Assembly: GCA_002348265.1 (NCBI GenBank)
Contig: DEAT01000053.1
Location: 1 to 40,570 of the forward strand
DNA from: Gemmatimonadales bacterium UBA2975
GTDB lineage: Bacteria; Gemmatimonadota; Gemmatimonadetes; Longimicrobiales; Gaopeijiaceae
Direction of reading: 5' to 3'
Length of the DNA: 40,570 nt
Positions 8,779-16,897 of this stretch are shown here, piece by piece (the first letter of the stretch is position 1; each line of letters opens with the position of its first letter). The notes under the pieces are model-generated. The model had not been told where the DNA came from. It searched no databases and saw only the letters and a list, made by a program, of their open reading frames with translations. A program made the position numbers and the translations under genes.

Positions 8779-9695
8779 AGGGTCTCCTCCGCCTCGATCA
8801 CCGAGGAAAGGCCCGTTGCGAAGTCGGTCCACTGGAAATCATTGAATATGGAGAGGTTACTTGGGACCATCGGAGGCTTCACTGATAGACCAGGGGGCTT
8901 GGTCGACACCTCCACGTCCACACTCGAGTACTCACTGGCGATCAAGCTGGCCACCTCACTGTCCCTGAGCGTCTCAGGATTGCTGAGATGGACGGGAGAC
9001 TGCTCGACTGGGTCCTCCGTGAGACGTTCAAGCGCAGGAGCCAAGTCCGCGGTATACGTCCAGTCACGTAGAGGGTCATCCGCACGGACCTCGAGCGAAG
9101 AACCCTTACGTGCCTCCGCCACCCATCGGGCCACCAATGAAACTGCTTGTCTAGTCGGTCGTACTACCTCACCTAGACCAAACAGGTGACCGAGTCGAAC
9201 GACGTACGTTTTCGAAAGTCCCTCACTCGCCCAACTCGCAACGAGCTCCTCGGATTTTAGCTTCCCCTCAGCATAGGGTGAAGAACCTGTGGGCCGGTGT
9301 TGATCCGTTAGTCCTTCATTCGCGTCACTCGCAGAAAACACACCAGAAGAACTGAGAAAAACGAACGATTTGGGCGGGTTTCGCGTCGCAAAACCAAGAA
9401 CTGCGGCAAGCGCAAGTACGTTCTGGGTAATGTAGTCTCCCCGACTCATCCCCAGAGACATTGGATCTGTAGTGACCCAAGCGGCATGAATGATCAAATC
9501 AAGTTCTTCAGGCAACCGCGTCCACTCTGCCGAACAAAGGTCCACCTCGAATCGAGTAATCCGAGGGTCTTGCGGTAAATCGATAAAGTGGCGGTCCAAT
9601 GCGACCACCTCCCATCCCCTCCGTGCGAAACCCTGACAAAGGGCCTGACCCACGAATCCACCTGCCCCGGTTACTAGTGCCCTTGGGGGTGTCAT
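8775..9695 (-). CDS. NAD-dependent epimerase/dehydratase (extended SDR)
   Basis: This 306-residue extended SDR begins with the NAD-binding motif VTGAGGFVGQALCQGFARRG. It has the SSSGVF segment carrying the catalytic Ser and the active-site YxxxK in SPYAEGKLKSEELV near residue 140. Relatives include UDP-sugar 4-epimerases and dTDP-sugar reductases, but this protein lies in a catabolic operon. It is more likely to oxidise or epimerise a substrate-derived intermediate than to build a nucleotide sugar. It overlaps the GntR gene stop by 4 bp. Confidence 0.9.
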   Translation of the reverse strand: MTPPRALVTGAGGFVGQALCQGFARRGWEVVALDRHFIDLPQDPRITRFEVDLCSAEWTRLPEELDLIIHAAWVTTDPMSLGMSRGDYITQNVLALAAVLGFATRNPPKSFVFLSSSGVFSASDANEGLTDQHRPTGSSPYAEGKLKSEELVASWASEGLSKTYVVRLGHLFGLGEVVRPTRQAVSLVARWVAEARKGSSLEVRADDPLRDWTYTADLAPALERLTEDPVEQSPVHLSNPETLRDSEVASLIASEYSSVDVEVSTKPPGLSVKPPMVPSNLSIFNDFQWTDFATGLSSVIEAEETL

Positions 9696-10360
9696 TGCGG
9701 AGTCTCCGCTATACTAGCCGGATCAAAATCGGCGAGCGCGTTCGAATGCAGAGAAACGAGGCGCACAGCAGCGTCCACGTCACCCACCTCCAAGGCCTCC
9801 ACGATCGGAGGATGCGCTCCAGCAATGTCGACTAGGTCTACATCCTCATCAATTCGGAGCGACATAATCTGATGAATACGCAAATAGAGGCCATTCCAGA
9901 ACTGTGCAAGAAGCTGATGCTTTGACAGCTGAATTAAGCACCGGTGGAAAGCTTCGTCCGCAGCAACCAGAGCTTCCCTGTTACGGGATGCTGCAGCAGC
10001 AGCCATCTCACGGCACGGACCCCAAAGCCCAACGACTTCAGTCCCATCTTCCACTATTCGACGGACAGCCATTACCTCGAAGTACTGTCTCATGTCACAA
10101 ATCTCTATGACTTCTTGGACAGTTAGTGGCTTCACTCGCTTGCCCTTGTATGGCACTGTTTCGACGAGGCCATCGTTTTCGAGATCCTGAATCGCTTCTC
10201 GTATCGGTGCCCGGCTCACGTTCAGTTGCACGGCAAGAGCAGTCTCGGTCAGGGGGTCACCTGGACGAAGTTTCCCCGTGACGATCGCCGACCGTAATCT
10301 CTCAGCAACACGCAACCGGAGCGGCAGCTGTTCGATAGGATCGAGAGTGGGATCAGGCAT
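9692..10360 (-). CDS. GntR family regulator, FadR/FCD subfamily
   Basis: This 222-residue transcription factor has an N-terminal winged helix-turn-helix. The segments GKLRPGDPLTETALAVQL and NVSRAPIREAIQDLENDGLV, residues about 28-66, form the GntR signature. An all-helical FCD effector domain follows, with metal/ligand residues in AADEAFHRCLIQLS and later HPPIVEALEVGD and LVSLHSNAL. FCD regulators usually repress catabolic genes until an organic acid or amino-acid-like effector binds. It is the only regulator in the locus, so it is the natural candidate for the TTGTCGACAA palindrome at 15089-15098 in the divergent promoter. It overlaps the next gene upstream by 8 bp and is therefore part of the operon it may control. 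Confidence 0.95.
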   Translation of the reverse strand: MPDPTLDPIEQLPLRLRVAERLRSAIVTGKLRPGDPLTETALAVQLNVSRAPIREAIQDLENDGLVETVPYKGKRVKPLTVQEVIEICDMRQYFEVMAVRRIVEDGTEVVGLWGPCREMAAAAASRNREALVAADEAFHRCLIQLSKHQLLAQFWNGLYLRIHQIMSLRIDEDVDLVDIAGAHPPIVEALEVGDVDAAVRLVSLHSNALADFDPASIAETPQ

Positions 10361-10853
10361 CGGATAATGGTGGCGAGCCTAATTCGAGATCCGCGATCTC
10401 CAGCGGCGGAATCGATACAAATAAGTCATCGTCTTCCCCACCTCTCCACATAAACACGGCAAAGCTTGCATCTGCATCGAGGGCGATGATCCCAGTATGC
10501 CACGTGCCCGGAGCATAAGACACACCCTTCGCTCCTGGGACGATGAATGCCTCAGCGCCGGTGATGTCCGGCCCACCAGCACTTGAAGACGGCATCACGA
10601 CCACAAGGTACCTAGAGACCTCACCCATAGGGATGAACACCTGCGCTGCATGCGGGTGGCACTCGACGAGATTCAATGAAAGAGGGAGTGCAGTCCGAGC
10701 TACGCGATTAACGTGGCATTGCTGAACCCGACTTGGCACCGGCGCGAGCCAGTCACTGAAAAAGGCTCGCTCCCCGAACTCCTCCGGAGGATCAATGAAC
10801 GCCCCAAAGGGAGCAAACGCGACTGGGTCCGGTGGGCGAGGCACTAAGCTCAC
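10353..10853 (-). CDS. Ureidoglycolate lyase (AllA) family protein
   Basis: This 166-residue cupin-like protein matches AllA in length. It has the family landmarks ECHPHAAQVFIPMG, a YLVVVMPSS strand, AFIVPGAKGVSYAPGTWHTGI, and a late SFAVFMWRGGEDDD strand. AllA splits ureidoglycolate into glyoxylate and urea. The GTG start at 10853 overlaps the deacetylase stop (GTGA). Its neighbour upstream is PuuE/allantoinase-like and the plus arm carries an AllD-family dehydrogenase, so three ureide-pathway families co-occur. No allantoicase, urease or urea-handling gene is present. The substrate may therefore be a different ureido or 2-hydroxy-2-amino compound rather than allantoin. Confidence 0.85.
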   Translation of the reverse strand: MSLVPRPPDPVAFAPFGAFIDPPEEFGERAFFSDWLAPVPSRVQQCHVNRVARTALPLSLNLVECHPHAAQVFIPMGEVSRYLVVVMPSSSAGGPDITGAEAFIVPGAKGVSYAPGTWHTGIIALDADASFAVFMWRGGEDDDLFVSIPPLEIADLELGSPPLSDA

Positions 10854-11770
10854 GCTCGTTCATCCTTCGGTGCGGGAAAAACCTCTTGCCAATGAGCGGC
10901 GAGATCTCCCCGACGACAGACCCACACTTCTTTATGATCTTGGATGTGTTCCATAAACATCCTCAATCCATGGATCCTCCCAGGCTGACCAAGAATCCTA
11001 GCATGCATGCCCACGGACATCATACGCGGATGGACATCCGACTCAGATAGCAGTTCATCGAATGTATCAATCAAGAACTGACCAAATTGTCTACCAGTCA
11101 CGAGCGGCCCGCCGACCAACTTTGAGTCGTTTATAGCCAAAGAGTATGGGACGACGAGGTGTGACTGCTGGCCTACGGTCACCCAATAAGGAAGCTCGTC
11201 GTTGTACGAGTCACTGTCGTAGGCGAATCCCCCATGCTCGACGACGAGCCGTCTAGTAGCAGTAGAAGGTGCATAACGACAGTACCATCCCTTCGGCGCC
11301 TCCCCGACCAAGTCTCTAATCACCCTATATGCTTGGGCGATCTCTTCCCTTTCCGTTTCCTCGTCAAGCAAATAGTGCTCAATCCAACGCCGTCCGTGAG
11401 CAACAACGTCCCAATCGCTTTCCTTTATCGCTCTTGCGATCTGGGGATTCCTCTCTAGCGCTAGAGCACACGTAAAGGCAGTTAGGGGAAGTCCGAAATC
11501 ATGAAAAAGTCGGTGAATTCTCCAAAAACCCACCCGACTCCCGTACTCGAACATGCTCTCTGCACCGAGATCACGATCACCCCTTGGAACCCTCGGGGTT
11601 GCTACCTCAGATAAAGCCGCATCCGTACGTCCGTCCCCATCCCTTATCGAGTATTCCGAACCCTCCTCAATATTGAGGACAAAATTGACCGCCAACCTCG
11701 CTCCGCCTGGCCATTGGATGTCTGGAGGACAGTCCGCATAGCCGACAAAGTCCCGCACCGGCCCTTTCAC
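10850..11770 (-). CDS. Polysaccharide deacetylase / PuuE allantoinase-like protein
   Basis: This 306-residue NodB-fold protein is closest in pattern to the metal-independent allantoinase PuuE. It has an N-terminal DFVGYADCPPDIQWPGGARL, then NFVLNIEEGSEYSI, MFEYGSRVGFWR, VVAHGRRWIEHYL, and YDSDSYNDELPYW. PuuE opens the hydantoin ring of allantoin; relatives deacetylate sugars. Compared with the pattern I remember for PuuE, HGWRW has become HGRRW and the following EREH has become EREE. Substrate specificity may thus have moved to another cyclic amide. The frame begins at a GTG at 11770 without a strong ribosome-binding site, but the family N-terminus fits this start. It overlaps the AllA-like gene by 4 bp. 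Confidence 0.85.
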   Translation of the reverse strand: MKGPVRDFVGYADCPPDIQWPGGARLAVNFVLNIEEGSEYSIRDGDGRTDAALSEVATPRVPRGDRDLGAESMFEYGSRVGFWRIHRLFHDFGLPLTAFTCALALERNPQIARAIKESDWDVVAHGRRWIEHYLLDEETEREEIAQAYRVIRDLVGEAPKGWYCRYAPSTATRRLVVEHGGFAYDSDSYNDELPYWVTVGQQSHLVVPYSLAINDSKLVGGPLVTGRQFGQFLIDTFDELLSESDVHPRMMSVGMHARILGQPGRIHGLRMFMEHIQDHKEVWVCRRGDLAAHWQEVFPAPKDERA

Positions 11771-11824
11771 ACGAACACCGTCAGATCCGGAGCGTTAGCA
11801 ATAGCGTCTGACAAGTGCATGAAA

Positions 11825-12304
11825 TCAAATACCCTTGTAGTCCTCGTACTCTTCTAACTGCTCCGGCGTGTAGACCTGCATGAATTCTATCTCAATGCCG
11901 CCAGCTTCATCATCCAGAAACGCCACCCAACCCTCAGGGTGGGGGTGTGACCCGACCACTTGGCAAGCCTGACAGATGCGCAAGGTGGCTCCTTGCTGCT
12001 GCGCGTGCTCCAGAGCCTCGTCAATGTTGTCCACCTCGTAGCAGATATGGTGTAGCCCTTCAGAGCCACGTTCTTCGATCCATTTTGCGAAGCGCCCTTC
12101 AGGATCAGTCGACTCACATAACTGATATTCGATACCTCCCAAGTAGAAGAGCGCTACCTTGTTCTTCGATTTAGGAAAAAACTCGATTTTTGTTTCTGCT
12201 GGGACGTGCAAAAAACGCGCGTATGCTTCTAGCGCCTTCGCCGCATCCTTTACGCCAAAGGCCATATGCTTGATGCCCTTAACGTTGGGGTTGTCTGATT
12301 TCAC
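11825..12304 (-). CDS. VOC superfamily protein (methylmalonyl-CoA epimerase/glyoxalase-like)
   Basis: This 159-residue protein has the two beta-alpha-beta-beta-beta modules of the vicinal oxygen chelate fold. Probable metal ligands are His in IKHMAFGV, His in GLHHICYEV and Glu in GIEIEFMQ, the pattern of methylmalonyl-CoA epimerases and glyoxalase I relatives. It could epimerise or isomerise an alpha-substituted acid intermediate. It begins with GTG at 12304 with only a weak upstream GAG. Gaps of about 41 and 54 bp separate it from its neighbours. The reaction in this pathway is not known. Confidence 0.88.
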   Translation of the reverse strand: MKSDNPNVKGIKHMAFGVKDAAKALEAYARFLHVPAETKIEFFPKSKNKVALFYLGGIEYQLCESTDPEGRFAKWIEERGSEGLHHICYEVDNIDEALEHAQQQGATLRICQACQVVGSHPHPEGWVAFLDDEAGGIEIEFMQVYTPEQLEEYEDYKGI

Positions 12305-12345
12305 TAGTCTGATCTCGTTCTGATCTATGTTTCAGTGGATATAGG

Positions 12346-13533
12346 CTATTCGAGAGAGCGCTCGCTACGGATCGATTCGACCACACCTTCCATGCGCTCC
12401 AGAACTTCCTCGATACGCGGCACGGGCTGAGTCAGCGACATGCGCGCAAAGTCATCTGTGTAGTCACCATAAATTCTTCCTGGGAAGATCATGACCTGTC
12501 CATCGGCCAGGAGCCGCTCGCAAAATTCAGTAGCCCCCAAGCCTGTAGCGGCAACCCTCGCATACACGTAGAAAGCTCCCTCGGGCTTAGCGTAGGGAAT
12601 GCCAAGTCGGTCAAGACCAGCGCAGAGCACCTTCCGCCTCTTATTGAAAGTCTCCCTGATCTCTTCTACACAGTCCTGCGGACCCGTAAGAGCAGCGAGG
12701 GCGGCATATTGGCCAACCGCCGAAGTTGAGATGGCAAAAGCGTGATGGATCTCAGAAAGCGCTGGCATGAGGTCGGCGGGACCTGCGAAATAGCCGACTC
12801 GCCATCCTGTCATTGCATACGCCTTCGACACGCCAGACAGTGTGATCGTGCGTTCCTTCATGCCCGGCAGGACTGCTACGGGTTGAGCGTGGTGATCATC
12901 ATAGGTGATACGAGCATAAATCTCGTCCGAAACGACAATCAGGTCGTGCTCCTTCGCTACCTCGCATATCCGAGAAACCTCTTCTGGTGGGATTACTGAA
13001 CCCGTTGGGTTTCCTGGGTTGATGAGTACCAGAACCTTCGACCGGGGTGTAATGTGCTGCCTCACCATCTCAGCCGTGATCGTAAAGTTCGTCTCCATTG
13101 AGGTGCGGATTTCCACAAGCTTCGCTTGTGTAAGTTCAGCCGCTTGGAGATAAGGATTGTAGCCTGGGCACGGAATCAACAGCTCATCACCTGGATCAAG
13201 CAGTCCCAGTGCAATGATGAACATGGCCTGCTGCCCTCCAGGGGTGACCACGATATTCTCAGGACTGTACTGGGCACCGCCATGCATCACGATATTATCG
13301 GCGATAGCCTGACGAAGCTCTGGAATGCCCATCGGGTTCGTGTAATGCGTAGCACCCCTTCCCAGTGCCTCCTGACCCGCTCGAACGATGTGTTCCGGAG
13401 TATCGAGATCTGGATCACCACGCCCAAGCTTGATCACATCATCCAAGTCAGAAGCAATCTCCATCATCCGTGTGATAATGTGCTTGTCCTTAAGCTGGAC
13501 CCGCTGCGCGAGTCGAGGCGAAGCAGCCGTCAT
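12346..13533 (-). CDS. PLP-dependent aminotransferase, class I/II (first copy)
   Basis: This is a fold-type I aminotransferase of 395 residues. Landmarks are the substrate-loop segment GRGDPDLDTPEHIV, INPGNPTGSVIPP, VVSDEIYARI (cofactor Asp and Tyr), the PLP lysine in SGVSKAYAMTGWRVGY, and an Arg in the C-terminal DFARMSLTQP that would bind the substrate carboxylate. It transfers an amino group between an amino acid and a 2-oxo acid in the cytoplasm. It overlaps the M32 gene stop by 4 bp (ATGA). A paralogue lies in the plus arm (20404-21597), so each arm carries one aminotransferase. Confidence 0.95.
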   Translation of the reverse strand: MTAASPRLAQRVQLKDKHIITRMMEIASDLDDVIKLGRGDPDLDTPEHIVRAGQEALGRGATHYTNPMGIPELRQAIADNIVMHGGAQYSPENIVVTPGGQQAMFIIALGLLDPGDELLIPCPGYNPYLQAAELTQAKLVEIRTSMETNFTITAEMVRQHITPRSKVLVLINPGNPTGSVIPPEEVSRICEVAKEHDLIVVSDEIYARITYDDHHAQPVAVLPGMKERTITLSGVSKAYAMTGWRVGYFAGPADLMPALSEIHHAFAISTSAVGQYAALAALTGPQDCVEEIRETFNKRRKVLCAGLDRLGIPYAKPEGAFYVYARVAATGLGATEFCERLLADGQVMIFPGRIYGDYTDDFARMSLTQPVPRIEEVLERMEGVVESIRSERSLE

Positions 13534-15056
13534 GACGCGAGCCCGTATATCTCAGAGTACTTAGAGGTTAGGTGCTCGATATAAAAGCTCGGCTCCAAAC
13601 CCTGCCCTGTCGCATTTTCTAGGAGTTGCTCCCTGGTGTATCGGCGTCCATGCCGGTGCACATGCTCGGTCATCCATTCCCGGAGAGGAGCATAATTAGC
13701 TGTAGCCAATCCTTCACCGACCGGCCCTTCCTTTTTCGCTTCGTTGAAGAGCTGTCCTGCCATCACGTTACCGATGGTGTAGTTACAAAACGTACCTACC
13801 TGGCCCGAAGACCAATGCACGTCCTGAAGCACACCGAGCTGATTGTTTGGCACTTCCAAACCCAAGTACTCTTTCACTTTAGCGTTCCACGCATCAGGAA
13901 GTTCGGCGACGCTGAGGCTTCCATCTATTAGTGCTGCCTCCAGATCGACACGCAGCATGATGTGAAAGTCATACGTCAGTTCGTCAGACTCGACCCGGAT
14001 AAAACCAGGCTCTACACGATTGATGGCACGCCAGAATGTCTCGACATCTATCCCTTCGAGCTGTTCGGGGAATGTGTCGTGGAGTTCACCGTAGTTGAGT
14101 TCCCAGAACTCCCGACTCCGTCCGACATGATTTTCGAACAGTCGGGATTGGCTCTCATGCGCACCAAAGCTTACTCCGCCAACTGCGTACAAGCCAACGA
14201 GGTCGGTCGCAAAAGGGGTCCGCGTATAATCAGGATCGCAATACTGCTCATACATCCCATGGCCCGTCTCATGTAGCGTACCAAATAGGCTCTTTGGCAT
14301 CCACTCGTCGTTGACACGTGTCGTGATTCGAACGTCGTTGCGGGTAAACGAAATTTCAAAAGGGTGCACCGTCAGATCGAGTCGGCCACGGTCCGTATCG
14401 TACCCGAGCTTACGCGCCATCTTGAGCGCGAATCCGAGTTGCTTATCGACCGGGAATGGGCGCTGCAGGAAATCAACGCGCGGAGGCTCCTTCTCCCCAA
14501 TCTCCTTGAGCAGAGGTATTAGCCCTTGCCTCAACGAAGCGAAAAGAGGCTGGAGCGAGGCTATGGTTTCTCCCGGCTCAAAACGGTACATGAGCGCGTC
14601 GTACGGATGTTCCTCGTACCCAATACAATCGGCCATCCTTCGATTCAACTCGAAGGTTTCCTCAAGTACGGGAGCGAACGCTGCATAGTCGTTATCAGCT
14701 CTCGCTTTGGCCCACACGTGCTGTCCCTTTGAGCCCATCTCGGCCCTTCGCTCCACCAACTCAGCTGGGATCTTCAAGTGGTAGTCGATCGCCTCTCGGA
14801 CTTGAGCACACATCGTTCGCTCTACGCTATCCTCGGGGAGATGCGCGATTTCCCCTTCAGCGATATCCAACAGACGTCTGGTCTCATTTGAGACCAAATG
14901 ATCGCGGGCAAACAGCTGAAGTGTCGCCAGTTGCTTCGCTCTTGTACTCGCTCCTCCCGGCGGCATCATCGTCCTCGCGTCCCAACTGAGGAGTGATTTT
15001 GAACAAAGAAGGTCGTTAACCTGTCCTATTCGTTCCAGTAACCCGTTGTATCCCAT
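13530..15056 (-). CDS. M32 family carboxypeptidase (carboxypeptidase Taq type)
   Basis: This zinc metallocarboxypeptidase has about 508 residues, the normal M32 length. It shows the active-site HETGH (His262-His266, Glu263 catalytic), then AHESQSRLFENHVGRS, which holds the third ligand region, and the family segments IRVESDELTYDFHIMLR and DVHWSSGQVGTFCNYTIGN. M32 enzymes release C-terminal residues from peptides in the cytoplasm. I placed the start at the ATG at 15056, where AAGAGG lies 7-8 bases upstream and the MGYNGLLERIGQVNDL N-terminus matches the family. The frame itself continues to 15110. This is the first gene of the minus arm, reading away from the divergent promoter. Confidence 0.95.
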   Translation of the reverse strand: MGYNGLLERIGQVNDLLCSKSLLSWDARTMMPPGGASTRAKQLATLQLFARDHLVSNETRRLLDIAEGEIAHLPEDSVERTMCAQVREAIDYHLKIPAELVERRAEMGSKGQHVWAKARADNDYAAFAPVLEETFELNRRMADCIGYEEHPYDALMYRFEPGETIASLQPLFASLRQGLIPLLKEIGEKEPPRVDFLQRPFPVDKQLGFALKMARKLGYDTDRGRLDLTVHPFEISFTRNDVRITTRVNDEWMPKSLFGTLHETGHGMYEQYCDPDYTRTPFATDLVGLYAVGGVSFGAHESQSRLFENHVGRSREFWELNYGELHDTFPEQLEGIDVETFWRAINRVEPGFIRVESDELTYDFHIMLRVDLEAALIDGSLSVAELPDAWNAKVKEYLGLEVPNNQLGVLQDVHWSSGQVGTFCNYTIGNVMAGQLFNEAKKEGPVGEGLATANYAPLREWMTEHVHRHGRRYTREQLLENATGQGLEPSFYIEHLTSKYSEIYGLAS

Positions 15057-15060
15057 GCGG

Positions 15061-15090
15061 TTGGCCTCTTTGCTCTGCGGCCTGTATGTT
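15061..15090 (+). promoter_or_regulatory. Candidate sigma70-type promoter of the plus arm
   Basis: TTGGCC (15061-15066) resembles a -35 box and TATGTT (15085-15090) a -10 box, each 4 of 6 to consensus with an 18-base spacer. The -10 box runs directly into the TTGTCGACAA palindrome. This is a weak match, supported mainly by its position before the plus arm. Confidence 0.35.
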
Positions 15091-15098
15091 GTCGACAA
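15089..15098. promoter_or_regulatory. Candidate GntR/FCD operator, palindrome TTGTCGACAA
   Basis: A perfect 10-base palindrome sits near the centre of the 84-bp region between the two divergent arms. FadR-subfamily regulators commonly recognise short TTGT-NN-ACAA-like palindromes. The only regulator in the locus is of this subfamily (9692-10360). The site overlaps the candidate plus-arm -10/start region, so binding could block transcription both ways. The link between regulator and site is inference. Confidence 0.5.
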
Positions 15099-15140
15099 TC
15101 GGCTGCGCAACGTGCCCCTCTAACTCCAACGCTGTCAAGA

Positions 15141-16010
15141 ATGAGTACCGATCTTCTCTGGAACACCGACCACCTGGTCGAAATGGCCGTAACAGGTCAG
15201 GTCACTCAGCCCGCCCTGAGGCGCGGAGGATATACTCCTTGGCCAGATGGTGTTGGGGTCATGCTTCCTGGAATGTCGGGAATCACATATAACGCCCGCG
15301 TTGGTGATAGAGCATTTGGTTGGGCCGGTGATCACGTGGAGCCCGGGGTATCCATCGCACACTCGAACGAAAGAGCCGACTTCGCTCTTCACTACCTGAC
15401 GTGCATCGGTAACGAGGCCGAGGTTCTCACAGGGCTGGCTCAAGGTGGTAGGGGTATCGTAACAGGTGAGCACGCTCGAATCCTTATCGACTTTCCAGAA
15501 GAGGTACTAGAAGGAATGACCATCGGAGACACGATCCAAATTCGAACGGTAGGTCGAGGGATCCAGCTCCAAAGTCACCCCGAAATTGAATTCAAGAAGA
15601 CAAGCCCAGCGCTCGCTAAAGCTCTCCGCCTGCGATCAGTAGAAGGACAAATCCGTTGTCCGGTGGCTATGGAGTTGCCTCCCCGCATTATGGGCTCTGG
15701 TGCTGAGCTAAATTCCGAATTCGTCGATCAAGATCTGATGTCTGGGGATCGAGGGCTCATGGAAGACCTAGGCATTGATCAGATGCGGCTAGGTGACCTC
15801 ATCGGAATTCGTAACGTGGATCATCGGTTCGGACGGTCTTACCGGGAAGGGTGGATCGCTATCTGCCTCTGCATCCACGGAGACTCGGTCATGACCGGTC
15901 ACGGCCCCGGTATTCTCACACTGATGACTGGACCATCCGATCTGCTCGATTTTGAAATCGACCCTACGGCAAACATCGCGCAGACTCTGGGCATCAGGGG
16001 GCAAGCATGA
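15141..16010 (+). CDS. DUF4438 family protein (tandem copy 1)
   Basis: This 289-residue protein of unknown function is predicted cytoplasmic, with no signal peptide or membrane helix. It is full length and shares its whole layout with the next gene: VTGQV(T)QP at the start, then YTPWPDGVGVMLPGMSGITYN, VGDRAFGWAGDHVEPGVSIAHS, CIGNEAEVLTG, a central GDLIGIRNVDHRFGRSYREG and a late GHGPGILTLMTG. The family is otherwise known mainly from proteins without a biochemical role. It opens the plus arm, and the RBS before the ATG is weak. The next gene overlaps its stop by 4 bp (ATGA). Tandem pairing and tight coupling suggest the two form a heteromeric complex. Confidence 0.85.
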   Translation: MSTDLLWNTDHLVEMAVTGQVTQPALRRGGYTPWPDGVGVMLPGMSGITYNARVGDRAFGWAGDHVEPGVSIAHSNERADFALHYLTCIGNEAEVLTGLAQGGRGIVTGEHARILIDFPEEVLEGMTIGDTIQIRTVGRGIQLQSHPEIEFKKTSPALAKALRLRSVEGQIRCPVAMELPPRIMGSGAELNSEFVDQDLMSGDRGLMEDLGIDQMRLGDLIGIRNVDHRFGRSYREGWIAICLCIHGDSVMTGHGPGILTLMTGPSDLLDFEIDPTANIAQTLGIRGQA

Positions 16011-16897
16011 CCACGAATAACGGTATCGCGACAAACCAACGGGACTTGGTCACCGTGTCCGTGGCTGGTGAAATCGCACACCCAGGGTTCCCAGGCCTAC
16101 CTGCCGAACCCTATCGGCTAGCGTCCGATGGAACCCCGTTTCTTCTCCCCACGTACGGAGGGATCGTCTACAACGTATCTGTAGGCGATCCTGCTTTCGG
16201 TTGGGCCGCAGATTGTGTTCACCCAGGCATCAGCATCAGTCACTCCGAGGACAACAAAAACCGAGGCCTAAACGTCTTCGCATGCATTGGAAACAGGGCT
16301 CGAGTAATGACCGGTGGTGCGTCTGGGGCCATGGGCGTGGTAACTGGAAAGTCAGGCCGATTCTCCGAACAGGTCATCGTTCACATATCACGCGAAGCTA
16401 GGGCACAGATGGCTGTGGGCGATCAAGTGCTAATCAAAGCGGAAGGGGCCGGGCTCACGCTTACCAAGCACCCGGGAGTATCTCTGAAAGGAATTTCTCC
16501 TCAACTGCTCGCGGTACTACCATCACAGGAGAAAGACGGTCACATAGCCTTCGGTGTCGCTGCGCATGTGCCGGCTCACTTGGTAGGAGCGGGACTCGGT
16601 CTGACCTCAGAAGGTGGCAGCCTACACATTCAGTCTACGGATCGTGCAATACTGAACGAACTGAAGCTCGACCAGCTAAAGCTCGGTGACCTAATAGCTC
16701 TGGAGGATACAGATAGCCGATACAATCACGGCTACCTGAGAGGCGCACGCGCCATCGGAGTAGTGGCATCCACGGATGGGCCGCGCGCAGGATACGGACC
16801 AGGCATAGCGGTCATTATGACAGCACCAGCTGGACAGCTCGGGAGCTTCCTAGCACCGGGCACAAACCTCGTAGACCTATTGGAGATGGCCCCATGA
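16007..16897 (+). CDS. DUF4438 family protein (tandem copy 2)
   Basis: This 296-residue protein is collinear with the preceding DUF4438 protein. Shared blocks include YNVSVGDPAFGWAADCVHPGISISHS, CIGNRARVMTGG, GDLIALEDTDSRYNHGYLRG and GYGPGIAVIMTAPAG. The two copies are clearly diverged and both intact, so the duplication is old and both are probably needed. The conserved His, Asp and Gly residues (HPGISISHS, ALEDTDSRY, GPGIAV) are the best active-site candidates. It overlaps both neighbours by 4 bp. No function is known for this family; context suggests an early step on the imported compound. Confidence 0.85.
   Translation: MTTNNGIATNQRDLVTVSVAGEIAHPGFPGLPAEPYRLASDGTPFLLPTYGGIVYNVSVGDPAFGWAADCVHPGISISHSEDNKNRGLNVFACIGNRARVMTGGASGAMGVVTGKSGRFSEQVIVHISREARAQMAVGDQVLIKAEGAGLTLTKHPGVSLKGISPQLLAVLPSQEKDGHIAFGVAAHVPAHLVGAGLGLTSEGGSLHIQSTDRAILNELKLDQLKLGDLIALEDTDSRYNHGYLRGARAIGVVASTDGPRAGYGPGIAVIMTAPAGQLGSFLAPGTNLVDLLEMAP

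Noticed and set aside
14311..14688. 125-codon plus-strand frame inside the M32 gene
   Set aside because: Antisense shadow of a well-supported gene; residue composition is not protein-like.
15133..15138. TTGACA on the minus strand in the divergent region, as a -35 box for the minus arm
   Set aside because: No -10-like sequence lies 16-18 bases further on; that part is GC-rich.
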